NCBI GenBank assembly: GCA_963969595.1
Contig: OZ018411.1
Coordinates: 4,714,501-4,778,500 of the forward strand
Source of the DNA: Neckera pumila
Lineage: Eukaryota > Streptophyta > Bryopsida > Hypnales > Neckeraceae
Direction of reading: 5' to 3'
Length of the DNA: 64,000 nucleotides
The notes beneath the pieces were generated by a model, which made no database searches, was not told the DNA's origin, and worked only from the letters and a program-made list of their open reading frames with translations. This document shows positions 24,101-37,195 of this stretch, piece after piece. Position 1 is the first letter of the stretch. Each line of letters begins with the position of its first letter. The translations under genes and the position numbers were made by a program.

Positions 24101-27100
24101 GTCTCCATTAAAGGCCCTTTCTTACAATATAATTGTAGCGCAAGGATTTTTTTAATAGTTTAGGGATTGATTGTTGGTTTGTATAGGTAACCTTTTATTC
24201 CAATAATCTTACCAATTTTGTTCCATCCAAATTCGACAAAATGATCATGAACTTTAGAAAGCTTTGATATACTTCAAAATTGACAGATTACCAAACCGCA
24301 AATTGCATTGAAATCATAGGGTCATTGCAAGAAACGCAGGTACTAGATTTTTGTCATACAAAGATGAAAGAGCTTTCCTTCACAATAACTTTTGAAGCAT
24401 GTCTTGCATGAACTTGAAATTTTTTAATGGAGATGGTTGTCCTGGGTTTAATTATATTCCATATTTTTCAAAAAAATTATGAAATTCATTTATACTAGTT
24501 GTTGGCGCTTGCTTTGCTCTGCATTCATCATTAGAATTTTATTAGAATTTTATGTATTAGATAAATTGCAGAACAAAAATTTCAATAAATCTTGAAATAA
24601 AAATTACTAAAATCTTTGTATAATTTTGTTTATAATTGAGCATACATTGAAATGTACAATAGAAATTTATTGAATGATGAATGAAATATATGCAATGGTG
24701 AATACTGTAAAGATACACATTTATTGTAATGCATTCAAAAGTTGACTCAATTGTTACAAACAATGGCAATTCAAAATCTTGGTGAATTGAAAAGAAAAAC
24801 TTATAAATTTCAGAAACTGCATGAATAACTCAATTGTTGTGAAAACCAAAATTGCTTCAATTGAATAAATTTCTCAAATCATTTGGTAGTAACAATAGAA
24901 TTTTGAAATCAAAAAAGCTGTAAAAGTGATGTTACAGAGGTGATTGCACACTACTACTCTATTTCTATAATATAACTTTGTATGAAAATATTATTTTTAT
25001 GTATGCATGATTGAAAATATTTTTACAAAATATTAAAATTAATTATTTCAAAGACTTATTGAAATCATTATCATGCATTCTATTCAAATATATCAAAATT
25101 TTACTAATATGTGATACAATGAATGCGTAGCATAGCAAGCATGAGCCCCTATTATTAATGGTAGCATTTGTGATATTACAGAGGGAATTATGATTTTAGT
25201 AGTATGATTTAGAAGTCAATTTTGCTACTTTGTCACGTTTTGGTTTTTAGGAGGTTTGAGCTTTATTAAATACCTAAAATTAATGATTCAGAGCTGAAAT
25301 TTTTGTGATTCAATCCTACAATAAGAGGGCATCTTCCTTTGAAAGGCATCTAAAACTATATCATTTCATGTCTTCTATATTTATACAAATAGAGCTCCCT
25401 TGCACATGCACTTCTAAACATTGAAGAAAGTTCCAAGCCATCACTCTTTTAGGGAAATTTCTTCACCATGGAGTCCTCCCAAATTACTAATTTTTTATTT
25501 TTAAGAAAAATCCTTATTTTACAAATTAAACCATTGAAATATCTATTTTCTTGCAATTTTTTAATTTTTTAATTCTCCTACTTAGAAATTTTTTGTATGT
25601 TTTTCCTTTGTAGGGTACTATTTTCTTACAAGTATATATATTGGCTATATTTTTTGTGTTTAAAAAATGATTTTCTAATTTTCTAATACTCTAAAAAAAA
25701 AAAAATCTTGAAAACTACCAAGTCGAATAAAATCAACAAATCATTCTTGCAAATGATATCCTATAGTGAAGAGTGTTTTATCATCATAACAAATCTATGT
25801 ATGTAAAATTAAAAATCATAAAATACTTTGGATCTTTTTAATAGAATATATACCATCTAGTATTGCCACCTTTTGCTAAAATTATAGCTTGTGTTCTATT
25901 AGGCATACTAGAAAAGAACATTTGTAATTGTTGTAGAGAAACTTGATCTCGTACTATTAGAATTATTTCCGTGTATCATTCCTTGTATGTTCTTCAACTG
26001 GCTCTGGTGTCACAACAAACCTTTCACTATCTTCCAAAGGGTCTATGTAGTGAATTATGAAGCCAAAGTAACTAGCTTCTTCATACTATGAGCTTGCCTT
26101 TACTTTTCTAGTAGTTCTTGTGAGTACGTGATTGCAAAAAAAGACCTATCATTTTTGTAGCATTTCGGCAAAATTATGGATTTTGATGGCCAATACTATG
26201 AATACTACGAGTACTTTTTACCGGAGCAATCTTAGCTATTGAGAAGAAAAACCTACTACAATATATATATTATGCAAGAAAACAATTCAAATTTAAAAAT
26301 ATAAAAACTCCATTCATTATACATGTAAACGTTGAACCTTTTCCTGCAAGCACCTATTTGGACAATCAAGGTTCCTAGCAGGCAAGCTTGTGAGCCTGTG
26401 AGCAGGAAAATTTTGGTGGTGCAATATGACATGAAGGACCTACGACCGTGGGGATTAGGGTGTTCTATATTTCAAGAAATGCGAGATCATTTTCTTCAAA
26501 CTTGAGGCACTTCTAAAAATTATTTTTTGAAATCTTATTTGCAATAATAAAATTTGGTAATTTTTGAATGAAATCACCTAAAGGAGTCAGTGCAGTCCGT
26601 TAAAAACCTAAATTTATTGAATTAGGATAAATTGGATAATTAATAGGTTGGTTTAGGGTCTTGCGTATCATTTATTTTGCACTTTATTAATTTATAGAGT
26701 TTTCAAATTTGGCTCATTAATAAGTACATTATAATAATTGCAATTCCCAATTGCCACAAATACATCACATGCTATATTAGTTCAATTCTTGCATTACTCA
26801 CAATCATAGAAATTGCTGTACAATTTAGGATCATAAATTAAGGTGCTTCAATTCTGAACTCCTTAGCTCACCAACATATACAAATTCCTATCTAAATTTA
26901 CAAATCTCCAGAAAATATTAAATACCTTTGATTAAATGCCAATTTCGTTTGCCTTTCAAGAATAAGTTCTTGGAAAATATTTCAAGAAGTCCTAACCATA
27001 TATGAAGTTAAATTTGGAAAGAAGAATAATCTAACAATTTTAGATAAACTAAGTGAGTGCTTGAAGGTCTTCACAAAAATATTATGTTCCAAACCTACTT

Positions 27101-28174
27101 TCTAGAGAACAATAATGTTTATGGGAACCGCAAACAAAGGCTACAAATGCAAGCCCTAGCTAAAAAGAGAACATTCTAGCAGTTGTTGAATTTCAAAGCA
27201 TTGTCATCATGCAGTCAAAAAGCATTGTTGTTATGCAACCGAAAAGCATTCAAAGCTATACCCTTAGATTGAAATTGAAGCCCAATTTGTGAAGAAATTA
27301 GTATATAAAAAAGCAAGTCAAACAATGAATGTGGTTCAAGAAATTAGGCAAGTTTAACATACCATCATCGGCTCAACTGCATGTGAGATTTGGATATTTA
27401 CATACAAACCAAGTCAAAAAACTCTTATGGTCGTCCAGACATGTATTAGCTAAATAAAAAACCTCAGTAATTAGTACATTATAGGATTATGAATCCAAGC
27501 TTCATCAAAAATTACTACAGGCCAATTGAAATGCTCAATAAGGTAATCAACCAGTACGTACCTATTGTTAAGTACAATGGAAATTTAGTTGTGCTTAAAA
27601 AAAGGATAGGTTAAATACGACAAAAACTTCAGGTGATTGGTAAATATAGCACATAATCAATTGGGTGTAATAAAAATCTGGACTCAATACAGCATAGACT
27701 GCATGTGATAGACTAATGGCACATTTTTAATTCTCCAACTTCAAGCGGTATGCTAGTTAGACCATCAAAGCTTAAAGACTCTAGAATAAAAGGACAATAC
27801 ATTCCCAAAATATATGTGGGACCGAATGCTAACGCTTAACGCATAATCAGGACATCTCTCCCAGTAAATAAACAAACCGCCGGATATCTTAAATCCAACT
27901 TTTTACTAAAACATCCCATTATTCCAAACACTACATTATTTACCATACTTTCAAAGACATTTTACATATTCTATGGTAGAATTTATTAGATTATAAAGTT
28001 GTTTCCTGTGTTTCTAATTCAATCACTTATTGCAATCCAAAGGACATAACATATTGTTGAAATGGAATGGGAAGGAAATACGCCCCATGATGTAGCCATA
28101 AAACACACAAATCCAATCATAATAAAAATCAACAAACCATACAATAACTCACAAGATATGTCAATCTCGTGGGT
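24101..28174. other. AT-rich intergenic, no gene
   Basis: No convincing frame on either strand apart from short AT-driven ones. The left end of the large element described next should lie here or just inside 28 kb. I could not find a terminal inverted repeat matching sequence right of 42.07 kb. Confidence 0.45.
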
Positions 28175-31100
28175 CTAAGTTGTAGTAGACTCCGTCGCAA
28201 AATCGTCCGCAATAGACGACTCAGAAGTCTCTCTGCCCTTAGACGCTGACATGTCTATAAAATCTAACACATTTAAAGCATAGTTATGTTTTTTACGCTT
28301 AGGTTTCTGGCACCCAAAATCCACAAATGCCGAGGCTATTTGTTCGGCATACACCGGAAGATCAAAAGTCTTCTCCGGACTGAAAAGAAGACTTCTGTTC
28401 TTTATAATCGCATCTGCTGCCATCAACCTTGTACGACTGCAAACTTACATGATGCATTGTTAGATTTTAAAATTGCAAAAAGTACCATGCCCAGAATCAT
28501 GAGAAAAATATTGCAAACTTACTTACTACTTTTAGTCTTCCGAGCAAACTTTTTGGGCACCACGACTGCCGACTTAGGATCTTGTGATGCAACAACTGCC
28601 GGTGCCAATTGTGTCACTTGTGTGGTCACTATAGTTGGAGCAACTTTCTTCATAGGTTCTAACAAGGCATCAAAAATGTCTTTGTTCTCCTCCAAGGCTA
28701 CAATGTGATGGCCCAAACCACGACAAACAACAATCGATGCACCTGAAATGAACAAATTCAAATACTTTAGTTCAACAATTTATTTTGCTTAAATTAAATG
28801 AAGTAAGCAATAATAAATTAAAGACTAACCTGTGGATGCACTGCAATCTACCACCAAATCTCCTTCAACGGTTGTGCCTTCAATTAGGACTTGTAAGAAT
28901 CGAGGGTCCTTTTCACAATCTGCTCGCCATGGTTTATCTCCATTCATTGGCATGTTCTCGTTGAAAGTATAATTGTTGATCATGTTGTTCCAAACAAGGT
29001 CTATACTAGCCTTCTTCATCGCTAATGACCGTTTGAAACAAAAATTCGATTTTGCATTGTTGCTAAGATCCTTTACGAGAATGCTGACACCGAACTTTAT
29101 TGTCTGCAATCATTCAAATGATCAAACGGTCAGATAGATGTAAGAAATGAAGCTAACAAGAGGAACAAACAACTAACACTTCAATTGTAAATAAATAAAT
29201 AAATTACCGTGGTAGCACGATCAATAGCCGATGTCAAAGGGAGACAATTCATGCCCGTTAATTCCTTGAATGTCAACATCGGGTACGTCTCACACAATCC
29301 TGCAATGGTGTTCCTCGAATCTACACAATAAGAGTGAAAAATCACCATGCAGCTGTCGTCTTGCAAATGCTTCTCTGCAAAAGCACAGGCCGATTAAAGA
29401 GCTTCTTGCTCTACATCTGCGTTCCATGTGGGCACCTCATATTTTGTAGTAGACACTTCCGGCACGGGCAAATTGTCTGGACAGTCAGAAATGACGAGGT
29501 CCACGCCCAGAAATTGATTCAGTTCACTCCCATACATGCGAGGCTTTCCTCTCGACAACTGCAAATATACCACAATGAAATGAATTAACCGTTGATCCAA
29601 AGAACATTCATGTCGTAAAGCTCAAATATGAAAGTTAAATCAAAATTATAAAGAAATTACCTTCCGCAGAAATTCTATCACCTCCGTATAGCAATTTGGT
29701 GGATTGGACTCAAAGTTCTCGACCAAATCCTTAATGGAGAGACTCACAATTAAATCCTTTGTATTGATTGCGTTATCTTCCTCCAAGGCAATCACCTGCG
29801 TTCCAAAAGCGATTACGTCTTCAATCAAGTGCGGTAATGCCTTCCTCTTCATCCCGCTTTCAAATCCCGTTTGCATCTAAGAGCCTTGGTCCAACGTCAA
29901 AGATGCTATAACTGGAAGAGCTCCATCGACCTTCTTCTTGCCTTTCAACTTCGCCTTCTCCTCCTTCTCTTTCTCCTTCTCCGCCAACCTCTCCAGACAA
30001 TCCACTTCCTTCTTCTCTTTTGTGTTTACCAATTCGACAAGGCGGGCCGTTTTTCTCCTGTCATTGGCCTCCCTTCTTGCAATGGCCCTTTTCTTTTGCT
30101 TCTTTGTCATACCTGCAAACTCATCCACCTCCAAATCAATGACACCTTTGCCTTCGAGAGCTGCCCGCATCTGTATTTCTGACGGATGAGTGAAAGTGAT
30201 GGGGCAATCTAAATACCAACCACCACCACTGAGATGAGCCATTGTGAATGTACGCATTTGGCTTGGAGTATACATGCCGGCTCCAGAACTGTGGTCTAAC
30301 CATGTAAACAAAAATGGAGGGAGGTCATTCCTTGCAATTGCACCTTTCGCTTCAAGCTCAAGCTTGCAGTAACTGAAATTCAAAATAAACCAATCAATAT
30401 AGAAGCTTCAAAAACTAGAAATAAAAATCATAACATTCTCTTCAAAATTATTTGAATAAAGAAAAGCCATGAAACCAAAGATCAAAGATCAAAGTAGTGA
30501 AAGTTCATAATCCATGCATTTACTTATTTAAACCTTCAAACTATCCAAGGTAGCTTAGAGAAATGGGAACGAAGAACAGAACCAAAATAGGGAGTACCTT
30601 GAGATACCTCTGGAACCACCATCGGATCCGACGGTGGTCCAAGAGGTACCTCAAGGTACCTTCATTTCTGGTTCATGGAAGAGAGACAATAAAAAAATTA
30701 ATTTAAATATACCTTGAAAAAATATGCATAAATTCCAATAACAATAGGCATCCACAAACACTGAATTATAGTACTGTAGTTCATGAAAACTTACCGGAAC
30801 AGCACCCTTTGAACAACCAAATTTGTGCCCTCAAATGTCATGAATGAATCCCCCTTCTTGAAATTGTTGGTGCCTCTCAAGAATGGACCAAACCCTTGGT
30901 CCCAGAGCCTCTTCCGCCATCCTTTGATATACTCTACCAGGAACTTTGGCTACAATGGGGCGCCGTAGTTCATTGGAATGTTGTCTTGTTTCACAACGTC
31001 ATCAAAGTACTCCACCGCTGCATCTTCGATCTGAGAAGGCAAATCATAGAAATTAGAAAAGAAGAAGTTAATCGAGTTATATATACATATCCATGATTAA

Positions 31101-32714
31101 CATTATATATTTAGATTCGACTACTTCTAGTAGATAATCACTTACCCTCGCATAAAAGATGCATTTTTTCAAAAATGGTTCGAGGTGAGTTTCAGAAACG
31201 GGCCTTGCCGGAGACGTCCTTGCTTCTCAAGATGTATATGAGGAGTTGCACCTTTGCAAGAACTTCACCTTGTGAAAGGATGCGTGCAACATGTTGCTAC
31301 CATCTGTAGTTTCTCCAAAGTCATTTCTGGAACCTCATTCAAGGTCCAATGCTTCTCCACCTGCAACAAAAACCAAAATATTTCAATAACAATGATCAAA
31401 TGCATATTCATGCAATGAAATTTAATCACTCTAGTAAAAATGCAGCTCACCTCCAAGAGAAATCCGAGTCCATTCATCAGCTGTGCGATTGCCAACAGTT
31501 TACCCATCTTTGAGTTCAACTTTTGATTCTTCTCTTTTGCTCCAACTCGCCTGGCATGAGCAACGCCCTCAGCAGACTTGTTTTCAAATTCTGTTGTCTT
31601 GTTATACTTCTGGACCGCTACATCCGCCGCCTATGCAATTTCTTGCTGGAAAGTAGGAAGAGCTTATAAATTGACCAATACATGAAAATTCAAATAACAG
31701 TTTATATAACAATACACTTAGGAGAATACCAAAAGAAATTCTTACCCGGAAGAAGAAGGAAGTGAAAACTTCTTGGGGCATAGAATACCGTTTTTTGGTA
31801 GGCTTTGCAAAACATCGTTTCACTTCTAACGGCCTCAATATTTCATTGAACTTCTCAAAAGGAAGAAGACCGTACTTTTGAATACGGTACAAATCGTGAA
31901 CCAAATTTGTTTTCACATGAGAGTCCTCTGTCGCTCTGCATGTCAAAGAACAATATGGGTCAATTTTCTCAAACAAAATGCAACACAAGAAATTTGAAAT
32001 GATAACAAAAAATCATAAATGCAGAAATAAATGACAAGCAAAAACTTACTTGTTTATGTCATGCATGACCTTCTTGACTAACTCAGTTTTTCCTTTTGTT
32101 TCCAACAAGATGCAGTCCACGAGGCAATGGAAAGCCGGGTTTAGGGATTCAACCCTGGTAATGTAACTCATCTACACATGAAGTCTGTGATTGCTGTCGC
32201 AGACAAAGAACTTCATGTTCTTTAAGAAACACAGTAATGGCTCCGACTCTAAATACTCGTTGAATACATCATTCTTCTCCTTCCAGATATAATCCCAGCG
32301 GCTCATTTTGTCGTCTATGAACACTGATGATTCTCCTCCCTTGTTTGTGGTTGACACATAAAATACAGCTGCTCCCGCACGGTATCCAAAGACAAATTCA
32401 GTCTCCAGTTTCTTCACATCACAGGACAATGTTGGCCTCACTATTGGCATCGCAACAAGCCGGCAGAGCGGAATTTGAAGCCGAGACAACTTGTCTGGCT
32501 TCATTCTCAACATGCCAATGGTGGCAACGGAGTCCACCTTCTGAAGTCGACAAAGCTTGTCCTCCAACAATTCCTTCTCCTCGTCTTCTTCCACATCCTC
32601 TTCCATAAATGGAGGCGCTTCATCACCTTCTATATCTGGTTGAACTTCTTCATTAGTATATGGAGTTTCCAACACTCTCTCCTCTTGTGTTTCGTTCAAA
32701 GGCGTAATATCCAT
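28175..32714 (-). pseudogene. Transposon-borne protein with degenerate beta-class DNA methyltransferase-like domain
   Basis: Ten minus-strand exons fit with GT-AG borders and matching phases: 32714-32050, 31935-31746, 31645-31451, 31360-31146, 31030-30795, 30372-29661, 29558-29208, 29103-28830, 28742-28523, 28436-28175. The sum is 3320 bases, one short of 1107 codons; the missing base falls in exon 4. In-frame stops: TAG at 32172, 31631, 30950 and 29877, TGA at 31227, TAA at 29394. The N-terminus is acidic (MDITPLNETQEERVLETPY). Exon 6 has a long Lys/Glu-rich probable coiled coil and nuclear-localisation-like stretches. Exon 7 carries V-D-L-V-I-S-D-C-P-D-N-L-P, in the place of a DPPY motif IV. 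Exons 8-9 carry G-D-L-V-V-D-C-S-A-S-T-G followed by R-G-L-G-H-H-I-V-A-L-E-E, in the place of motif I (DPFxGSGT...ALGRxxxGIE). Order IV then I is that of beta-class N4/N6 methylases. The catalytic DPPY is lost, so activity is unlikely; a regulatory or DNA-binding role is inference. Confidence 0.65.
30575..30677. repeat. TCGGATCCGA-centred hairpin P1
   Basis: Arms of about 50 bp: GAACCAGAAATGAAGGTACC, then TTGAGGTACCTC, then GGACCACCGTCGGATCC at the centre, with a few mismatches. It lies inside the intron between exons 5 and 6 of the methyltransferase-like gene. Confidence 0.8.
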
Positions 32715-32929
32715 ATGAAAACAAATAAAAAATGAAGTTTGTTACAATGAAATCCGTTTAAAAAAAACAAAAATTCAGTTTGCTAGTACAATGTAGTACC
32801 AGAAGTTAAAATGCAATTTATATAAAAATGTACATAGTATATTTTACACTTAAGAAGAAGTCAATTAAAACCATAGCCTTGACATACAAAAATAGATATA
32901 TTCTAAAGAGCCACTAAGAAACCCCCCGT

Positions 32930-33374
32930 CTATGTTGACTCTATGTCTACCAATTCATCCGAGTCAGAGCTCAGATGAATAATGACAATGTCGTGTCTTG
33001 GCGTACTAGCACTACAAGCACATTGGCACAAGTCTTCTTGTAGAGGACTACAAACAAAAAATGAATAAATCCGTCTCAGAGCTTTCTGATGAAAACACAG
33101 GCTGCCTCCCCTTTCCATTTCTCTGCAAAGTGAAGTGATTATCATGTGGCCATTTAGTTGAGATTGCAGGCCGGTTCATTGCATCCACAATTGCACTAGT
33201 GCTTACCAAGTCATCCTCTTCATCTTGCTCTTTCGCGGAGTCGTTGGAGATGTCCACGTTCGCTGGAGCAAGAGTCATAGGTTCTTTACACACCTCGACA
33301 GGGACAAGTTGAGCAGGGACAATAGTGTTTGGAACCAATGAAGATGATGCTTGACCAATAGAGGCATCCTTTGT
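32930..33374 (-). pseudogene. Possible exons of an acidic accessory protein
   Basis: An exon at 33374-33207 has a TAG acceptor and a GTAAGC donor, is 56 codons in phase 0, and is rich in Pro, Val, Asp and Glu (K-E-Q-D-E-E-D-D-L at its end). Downstream, two readings compete: from 33122 a short Ser/Glu-rich tail, or an exon entered near 33048 ending D-I-V-I-I-H-L-S-S-D-S-D-E and then TAG at 32930. The latter matches a SUMO-interaction motif (hydrophobic core, then acidic/Ser). A first exon at 37195-37025 (57 codons, phase 0, starting MSKTSQATTGELRKSLRFEG) could feed into 33374 across a 3.6-kb intron. The exon chain is uncertain. Confidence 0.35.
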
Positions 33375-33655
33375 CTACACAAAAAAATTGGAATCAATAA
33401 AGCAAATTTTCCTCCTTTAATCCATGGGATGACAAATAACAACTGCTATGAATTTAAAAGACAACTTTCAAATGAAATTCAAAATTCACATGGGGCAATT
33501 TTGACATGTTTAGATATTAAATGATATTAAAGAAACTAAATTCATCAAACTCTTATAGTTCACTTGAAATGAAATATAGGTTGTTTGCCCTTATTGCATG
33601 ACAAATTCAAAAGCAAGGACAACATATCTATTAACCAAAATTCCAATTCTAAAGC

Positions 33656-33782
33656 ATTTGGTCACTATTGGGTACCAAAACAAGGGGTAGTCTAAACCAT
33701 CTTGAAAAGGACCTTCGGATCTGAAGGTCCTTTTAAGGAAGGCTCAACCTACCCCTTCTTTTGGTACCTAACAGGGACCAAA
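33656..33782. repeat. TCGGATC-centred hairpin P2
   Basis: Arms of about 60 bp: ATTTGGTCCCTGTTAGGTAC (right arm, complemented) pairs with ATTTGGTCACTATTGGGTAC. Then comes CAAAAGAAGGGGTAG and, at the centre, GGACCTTCGGATCTGAAGGTCC. It lies between the two minus-strand units of the element. Confidence 0.8.
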
Positions 33783-34249
33783 TACTTCAGAATCTGCATT
33801 TTGTGTCATTGATAACGAAATCCATGTAATGAAGTGAAGAGAATGAATTTGATGCTAATAAGGAATAAAGAATTACTATTGAAAGAACGATATTAGTTGG
33901 ACATGCTTCAAATGTAGTACAAACAATTATTAGATTAACAACAAAAACAAAATTCTTAATAACATATAAATTATGCCTTTTCTTTGAAATACTTAAAAAT
34001 ACTAAATATTTAAATATATTAAAATTTAATTACTAATATTGAAGAACTAAATCTAAAATATTTCTAAATAATTAAAATAACCATAAGAATAAAAATAATA
34101 TTAATTTTTTTTTCAATTAAACCAAAATTAAAAACTAAAAATTAAAAAAAAAAATGTAAATTAAAAAAATGTAAACAAGCAATAAAACAATCCTTAGCTA
34201 ACTACCCGACATCATTTGGTATCCGGGCACTGACTATCCGACATCATTT

Positions 34250-34370
34250 GGTACCCGGGTGGGTACCAGAATTGTGTATATCCCCCGATACCCTGGAAGC
34301 AACCGTCGGATCCGACAGGATTTCCGTGGGTGCCAGCGGGTACATATAATTCTGGTACCCGCGTGGTACC
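34250..34370. repeat. TCGGATCCGA-centred hairpin P3
   Basis: Arms of about 60 bp run from GGTACC at both ends through GGGTACCAGAATT and ACCC-GCTGGCACCC-like sequence to a GTCGGATCCGAC centre, with several mismatches. Just left, ATCCGACATCATTTGGTACC-like sequence is present twice (about 34206 and 34236). Confidence 0.8.
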
Positions 34371-34604
34371 CCGACTGAAATCCCGCCTTTCAGGATTGGA
34401 AAATCCTCCGCTTTCTCACGATCAAGCTCAACGTTTCAAATAAATCTCATGATTTTGACTTCTTTGAGTTTTCAGGCTGCTATCATCCCGGGACTCCAGC
34501 GACATAGAAGAACGATAATTTTACACAGCTAAACATTCAGTCATTTTTTGCGATTGGTGACCAAAACCATGTTTGCGATAAAAAACAAAAGCCAAGATAT
34601 CAGT

Positions 34605-34812
34605 TCAGTTTCTCTTCAGTTTCTTGGACTCCGTGGATACTTGGATTTTGATTTTATCAAAGTTGTCGTCCTCGGAGCTCGAACTTGCGTTCAATTTAAT
34701 CAAAACGATCCTACAGTTGCCGTGCAAGCAACTGTCCAACCTGCCGTTCAACTCGTGTAAGTCGTCGTCATCGTCAAAGCTTGGATCCAGCAGCTGCCGC
34801 GCAAGCTGCCAT
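34605..34812 (-). other. Unassigned open frame with protein-like composition
   Basis: On the minus strand a 68-codon frame without an ATG start runs from next to hairpin P4 to a TGA (34607-34605). It begins L-W-Q-L-A-R-Q-L-L-D-P-S-F followed by five Asp, then a hydrophilic, Ser/Asp/Lys-rich stretch. Codon use and GC content differ from the surrounding AT-rich sequence. It could be a missed exon of the acidic unit or a captured host-gene piece; no family recognised. Confidence 0.3.
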
Positions 34813-34817
34813 AAGGT

Positions 34818-34939
34818 GCCTCTGAGCCTTTGCGGTACTGAATCTGGGGGTAGCTTGAGCCACCCCAGAAAGGCCTATCGGACCCGACGGGCATTTTTGG
34901 GGTGGCTCAAGCTACCCCCAAATTCAGTACCCCAGAGGC
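34818..34939. repeat. TCGGACCCGA-centred hairpin P4
   Basis: Arms of about 55 bp: GCCTCTG-GG-TACTGAAT, GGGGGTAGCTTGAGCCACCC, centre TATCGGACCCGACG. The sequence is close to a perfect foldback. Confidence 0.8.
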
Positions 34940-37024
34940 TTGTTCCAAAATAATTTTGTTTTCCAGAAGCTGCTTAGTGAAAGTCTATGTCAAATTTTGT
35001 TTACTATTGATTACAAAGCTCACGCTATAATTATTCAGTGTGGTGATTTCATAACCAATTCTGATTCCAAGAACCAAGTTCTTCAAGAAATGTTCTGAGC
35101 TTCAACAACACATCCGTAATCCCGATACCAGAATGCAGTCATTTGTACTAAATGTTCACATGGGACATGCTGAGGATTTCAACCTTCAGTTCGATTTAAA
35201 TTCAAGAACAAAAAACACGGCTTCAAACCATTGATTAATTTTAGATCAAGCCCACTGAGACTGAACAGAGCATCAACTATTAGCCGGGAGAACTCACTGA
35301 CTCATGAACCAAATTCTAAATAGTCACAGATTCAAATTGATGCCGAAGAGCATCAAATGAAGATCAGCACATGGGAACTAGAAATTGAAACTGCAAAAAG
35401 CAAGGAGCAAACCTGCGTTGATACAGGTGAAAGTGGCAATTGTTTTGCTGCCAAACCTCTCGCTTCCTCCCTCCTCCGATTGCAGGTGCTGCGCGTACTC
35501 GCCATTGTAGACTGCTACGCCTATAGAATTTTCAGAAGAAAAAAAGAAGAACCCAAGAAATCAGAATCTCTCTTTGACAACAGGCAAATGAGGAAGATAA
35601 TTGAAGTACCCAGGCTGCGGTTGGTGAGGATCAGGTCAGTATCTCGAGAATTTCGGGACCAGGTAACGCTTGCAGCCATTGATGACGGTGGGTGTTTATG
35701 AATCTGAGAAAAAATGAAATTCACCTGAGCCACGTCGCGACTTTCTATTTTGGAATCAGTCCGCTACGGTGCTATTGCAAATGTACCATAAGTCTCGCTT
35801 CATCAGGCAGGATATTTTCTACTTTACAGAAGTTGGTGAGATCAAGTTGTCAGGAGATCCTGCTATGAATCGGAGTTTCTATTTTGGTGAAGAATTTTGA
35901 AAAGTAGCTGTCATTCCAATCTCATAAGTTTCAAAATTCTATCTGCGATCCACATTTTTCTAAAACATAATTTTTCTAGAGTTCTCTGTACTGGCAGAGC
36001 TCGTTCCCCGACATCGATTAGCCATTTGTACAGTTAGAACTTTGATAAGGAACTTCTGTGAAAATTTTCTAGGATTTGAAGACTACAAGCATAATTTCAT
36101 CTGTTTCAGGCCCAAAATTGCATTGATAATTGGTTAAGTTATTTATGTATTATAAATTGATTGTAATTAATTAACTAAGTTCACCCTCATTGAAATTATT
36201 GAATCTATTCTTGCTCAGTTCACTTATATTTTTTAGGTTAACCCGTCTATTTTTTTGTATGAGTATCGTCGTATAAGTTTTGCTCTAGAGCACTAGTTGA
36301 AACAAATACTTAATTTCAATGGAGCTTATCAATTACTGTATCTCTTTGAAAAGTTTCACTAATCTTCCCTCTTAGTATAGATTATTGAAACCTTCAACAA
36401 ATTTCTTTTGCCCCTTAATTCTAAATTGATGATTCACGGGTTCTGTACATCAAGCACAAAAAATCTAAAGGTTTAGAATGGATTCTGCTATTCGTAAAAG
36501 CTGACCAACAGATACAACTAATAGAAGATAAAGATCTACCCTAAAGCCTTTCAAAGTATAGTCATTTGCTAAATTCAAACCTCTTCTAGTTAGCTTAAAG
36601 TACCATAAATGATCCAAAAAAGATTTAACTTCAATGTAATCTCTACCAGTGAATCATTGACAAGTGAGATAGGTATTGTAGCCTAAAACCTAAGAAACTG
36701 AAAACAACTGCTAAGGGGTCATGTTCCTTGGTGTCATAGAATACAGAACAACTACTTCATGCCCTTACCAATATGTATATGGTGCATCAAAATGATATGT
36801 TTTTTATTTTTGATATTGGAATAGTACAACAGTAAACCTCACTCTTTTGAAGTCCATAGATGTCTATTTCTATAATGGACTTCAATATTGTGACCATTCC
36901 GTCTTTGAATGTAATCTCAATCATCCTCAGTGCTTACAATAATGAAGTTTCAGTAGAGCTGTTGGAAAAACTTGGACGACAGAAAGCAATTCAAAGAATG
37001 AAAATATGATAGTGACATGCTTAC

Positions 37025-37195
37025 ATTGAACACGTTGTGCTCTCCAACAATGTCTTCAATGGCAGTGTCCTCAGTCACTTCGTATAGTGCATCTGCACTC
37101 TGAGCTTCACTATTGTCCTCTCCGCGAGAACCTCCTCCTTCAAAGCGTAAAGACTTCCGGAGTTCACCTGTTGTGGCTTGACTGGTTTTGGACAT
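37025..37195 (-). pseudogene. Candidate first exon of the leftward unit
   Basis: The ATG at 37195 opens a 57-codon hydrophilic frame rich in Ser, Glu and Asp, ending in a good donor (TTCAAT|GTAAGC) in phase 0. It faces the transposase start 0.8 kb away, as expected for a divergent promoter. Phase agrees with the exon starting at 33374. No homologue recognised; it is undamaged here but too short to judge. Confidence 0.35.

Noticed and set aside
29871..30189. Plus-strand Phe/Leu-rich frames
   Set aside because: They are the antisense of the Lys/Glu-rich coiled-coil exon of the methyltransferase-like gene.
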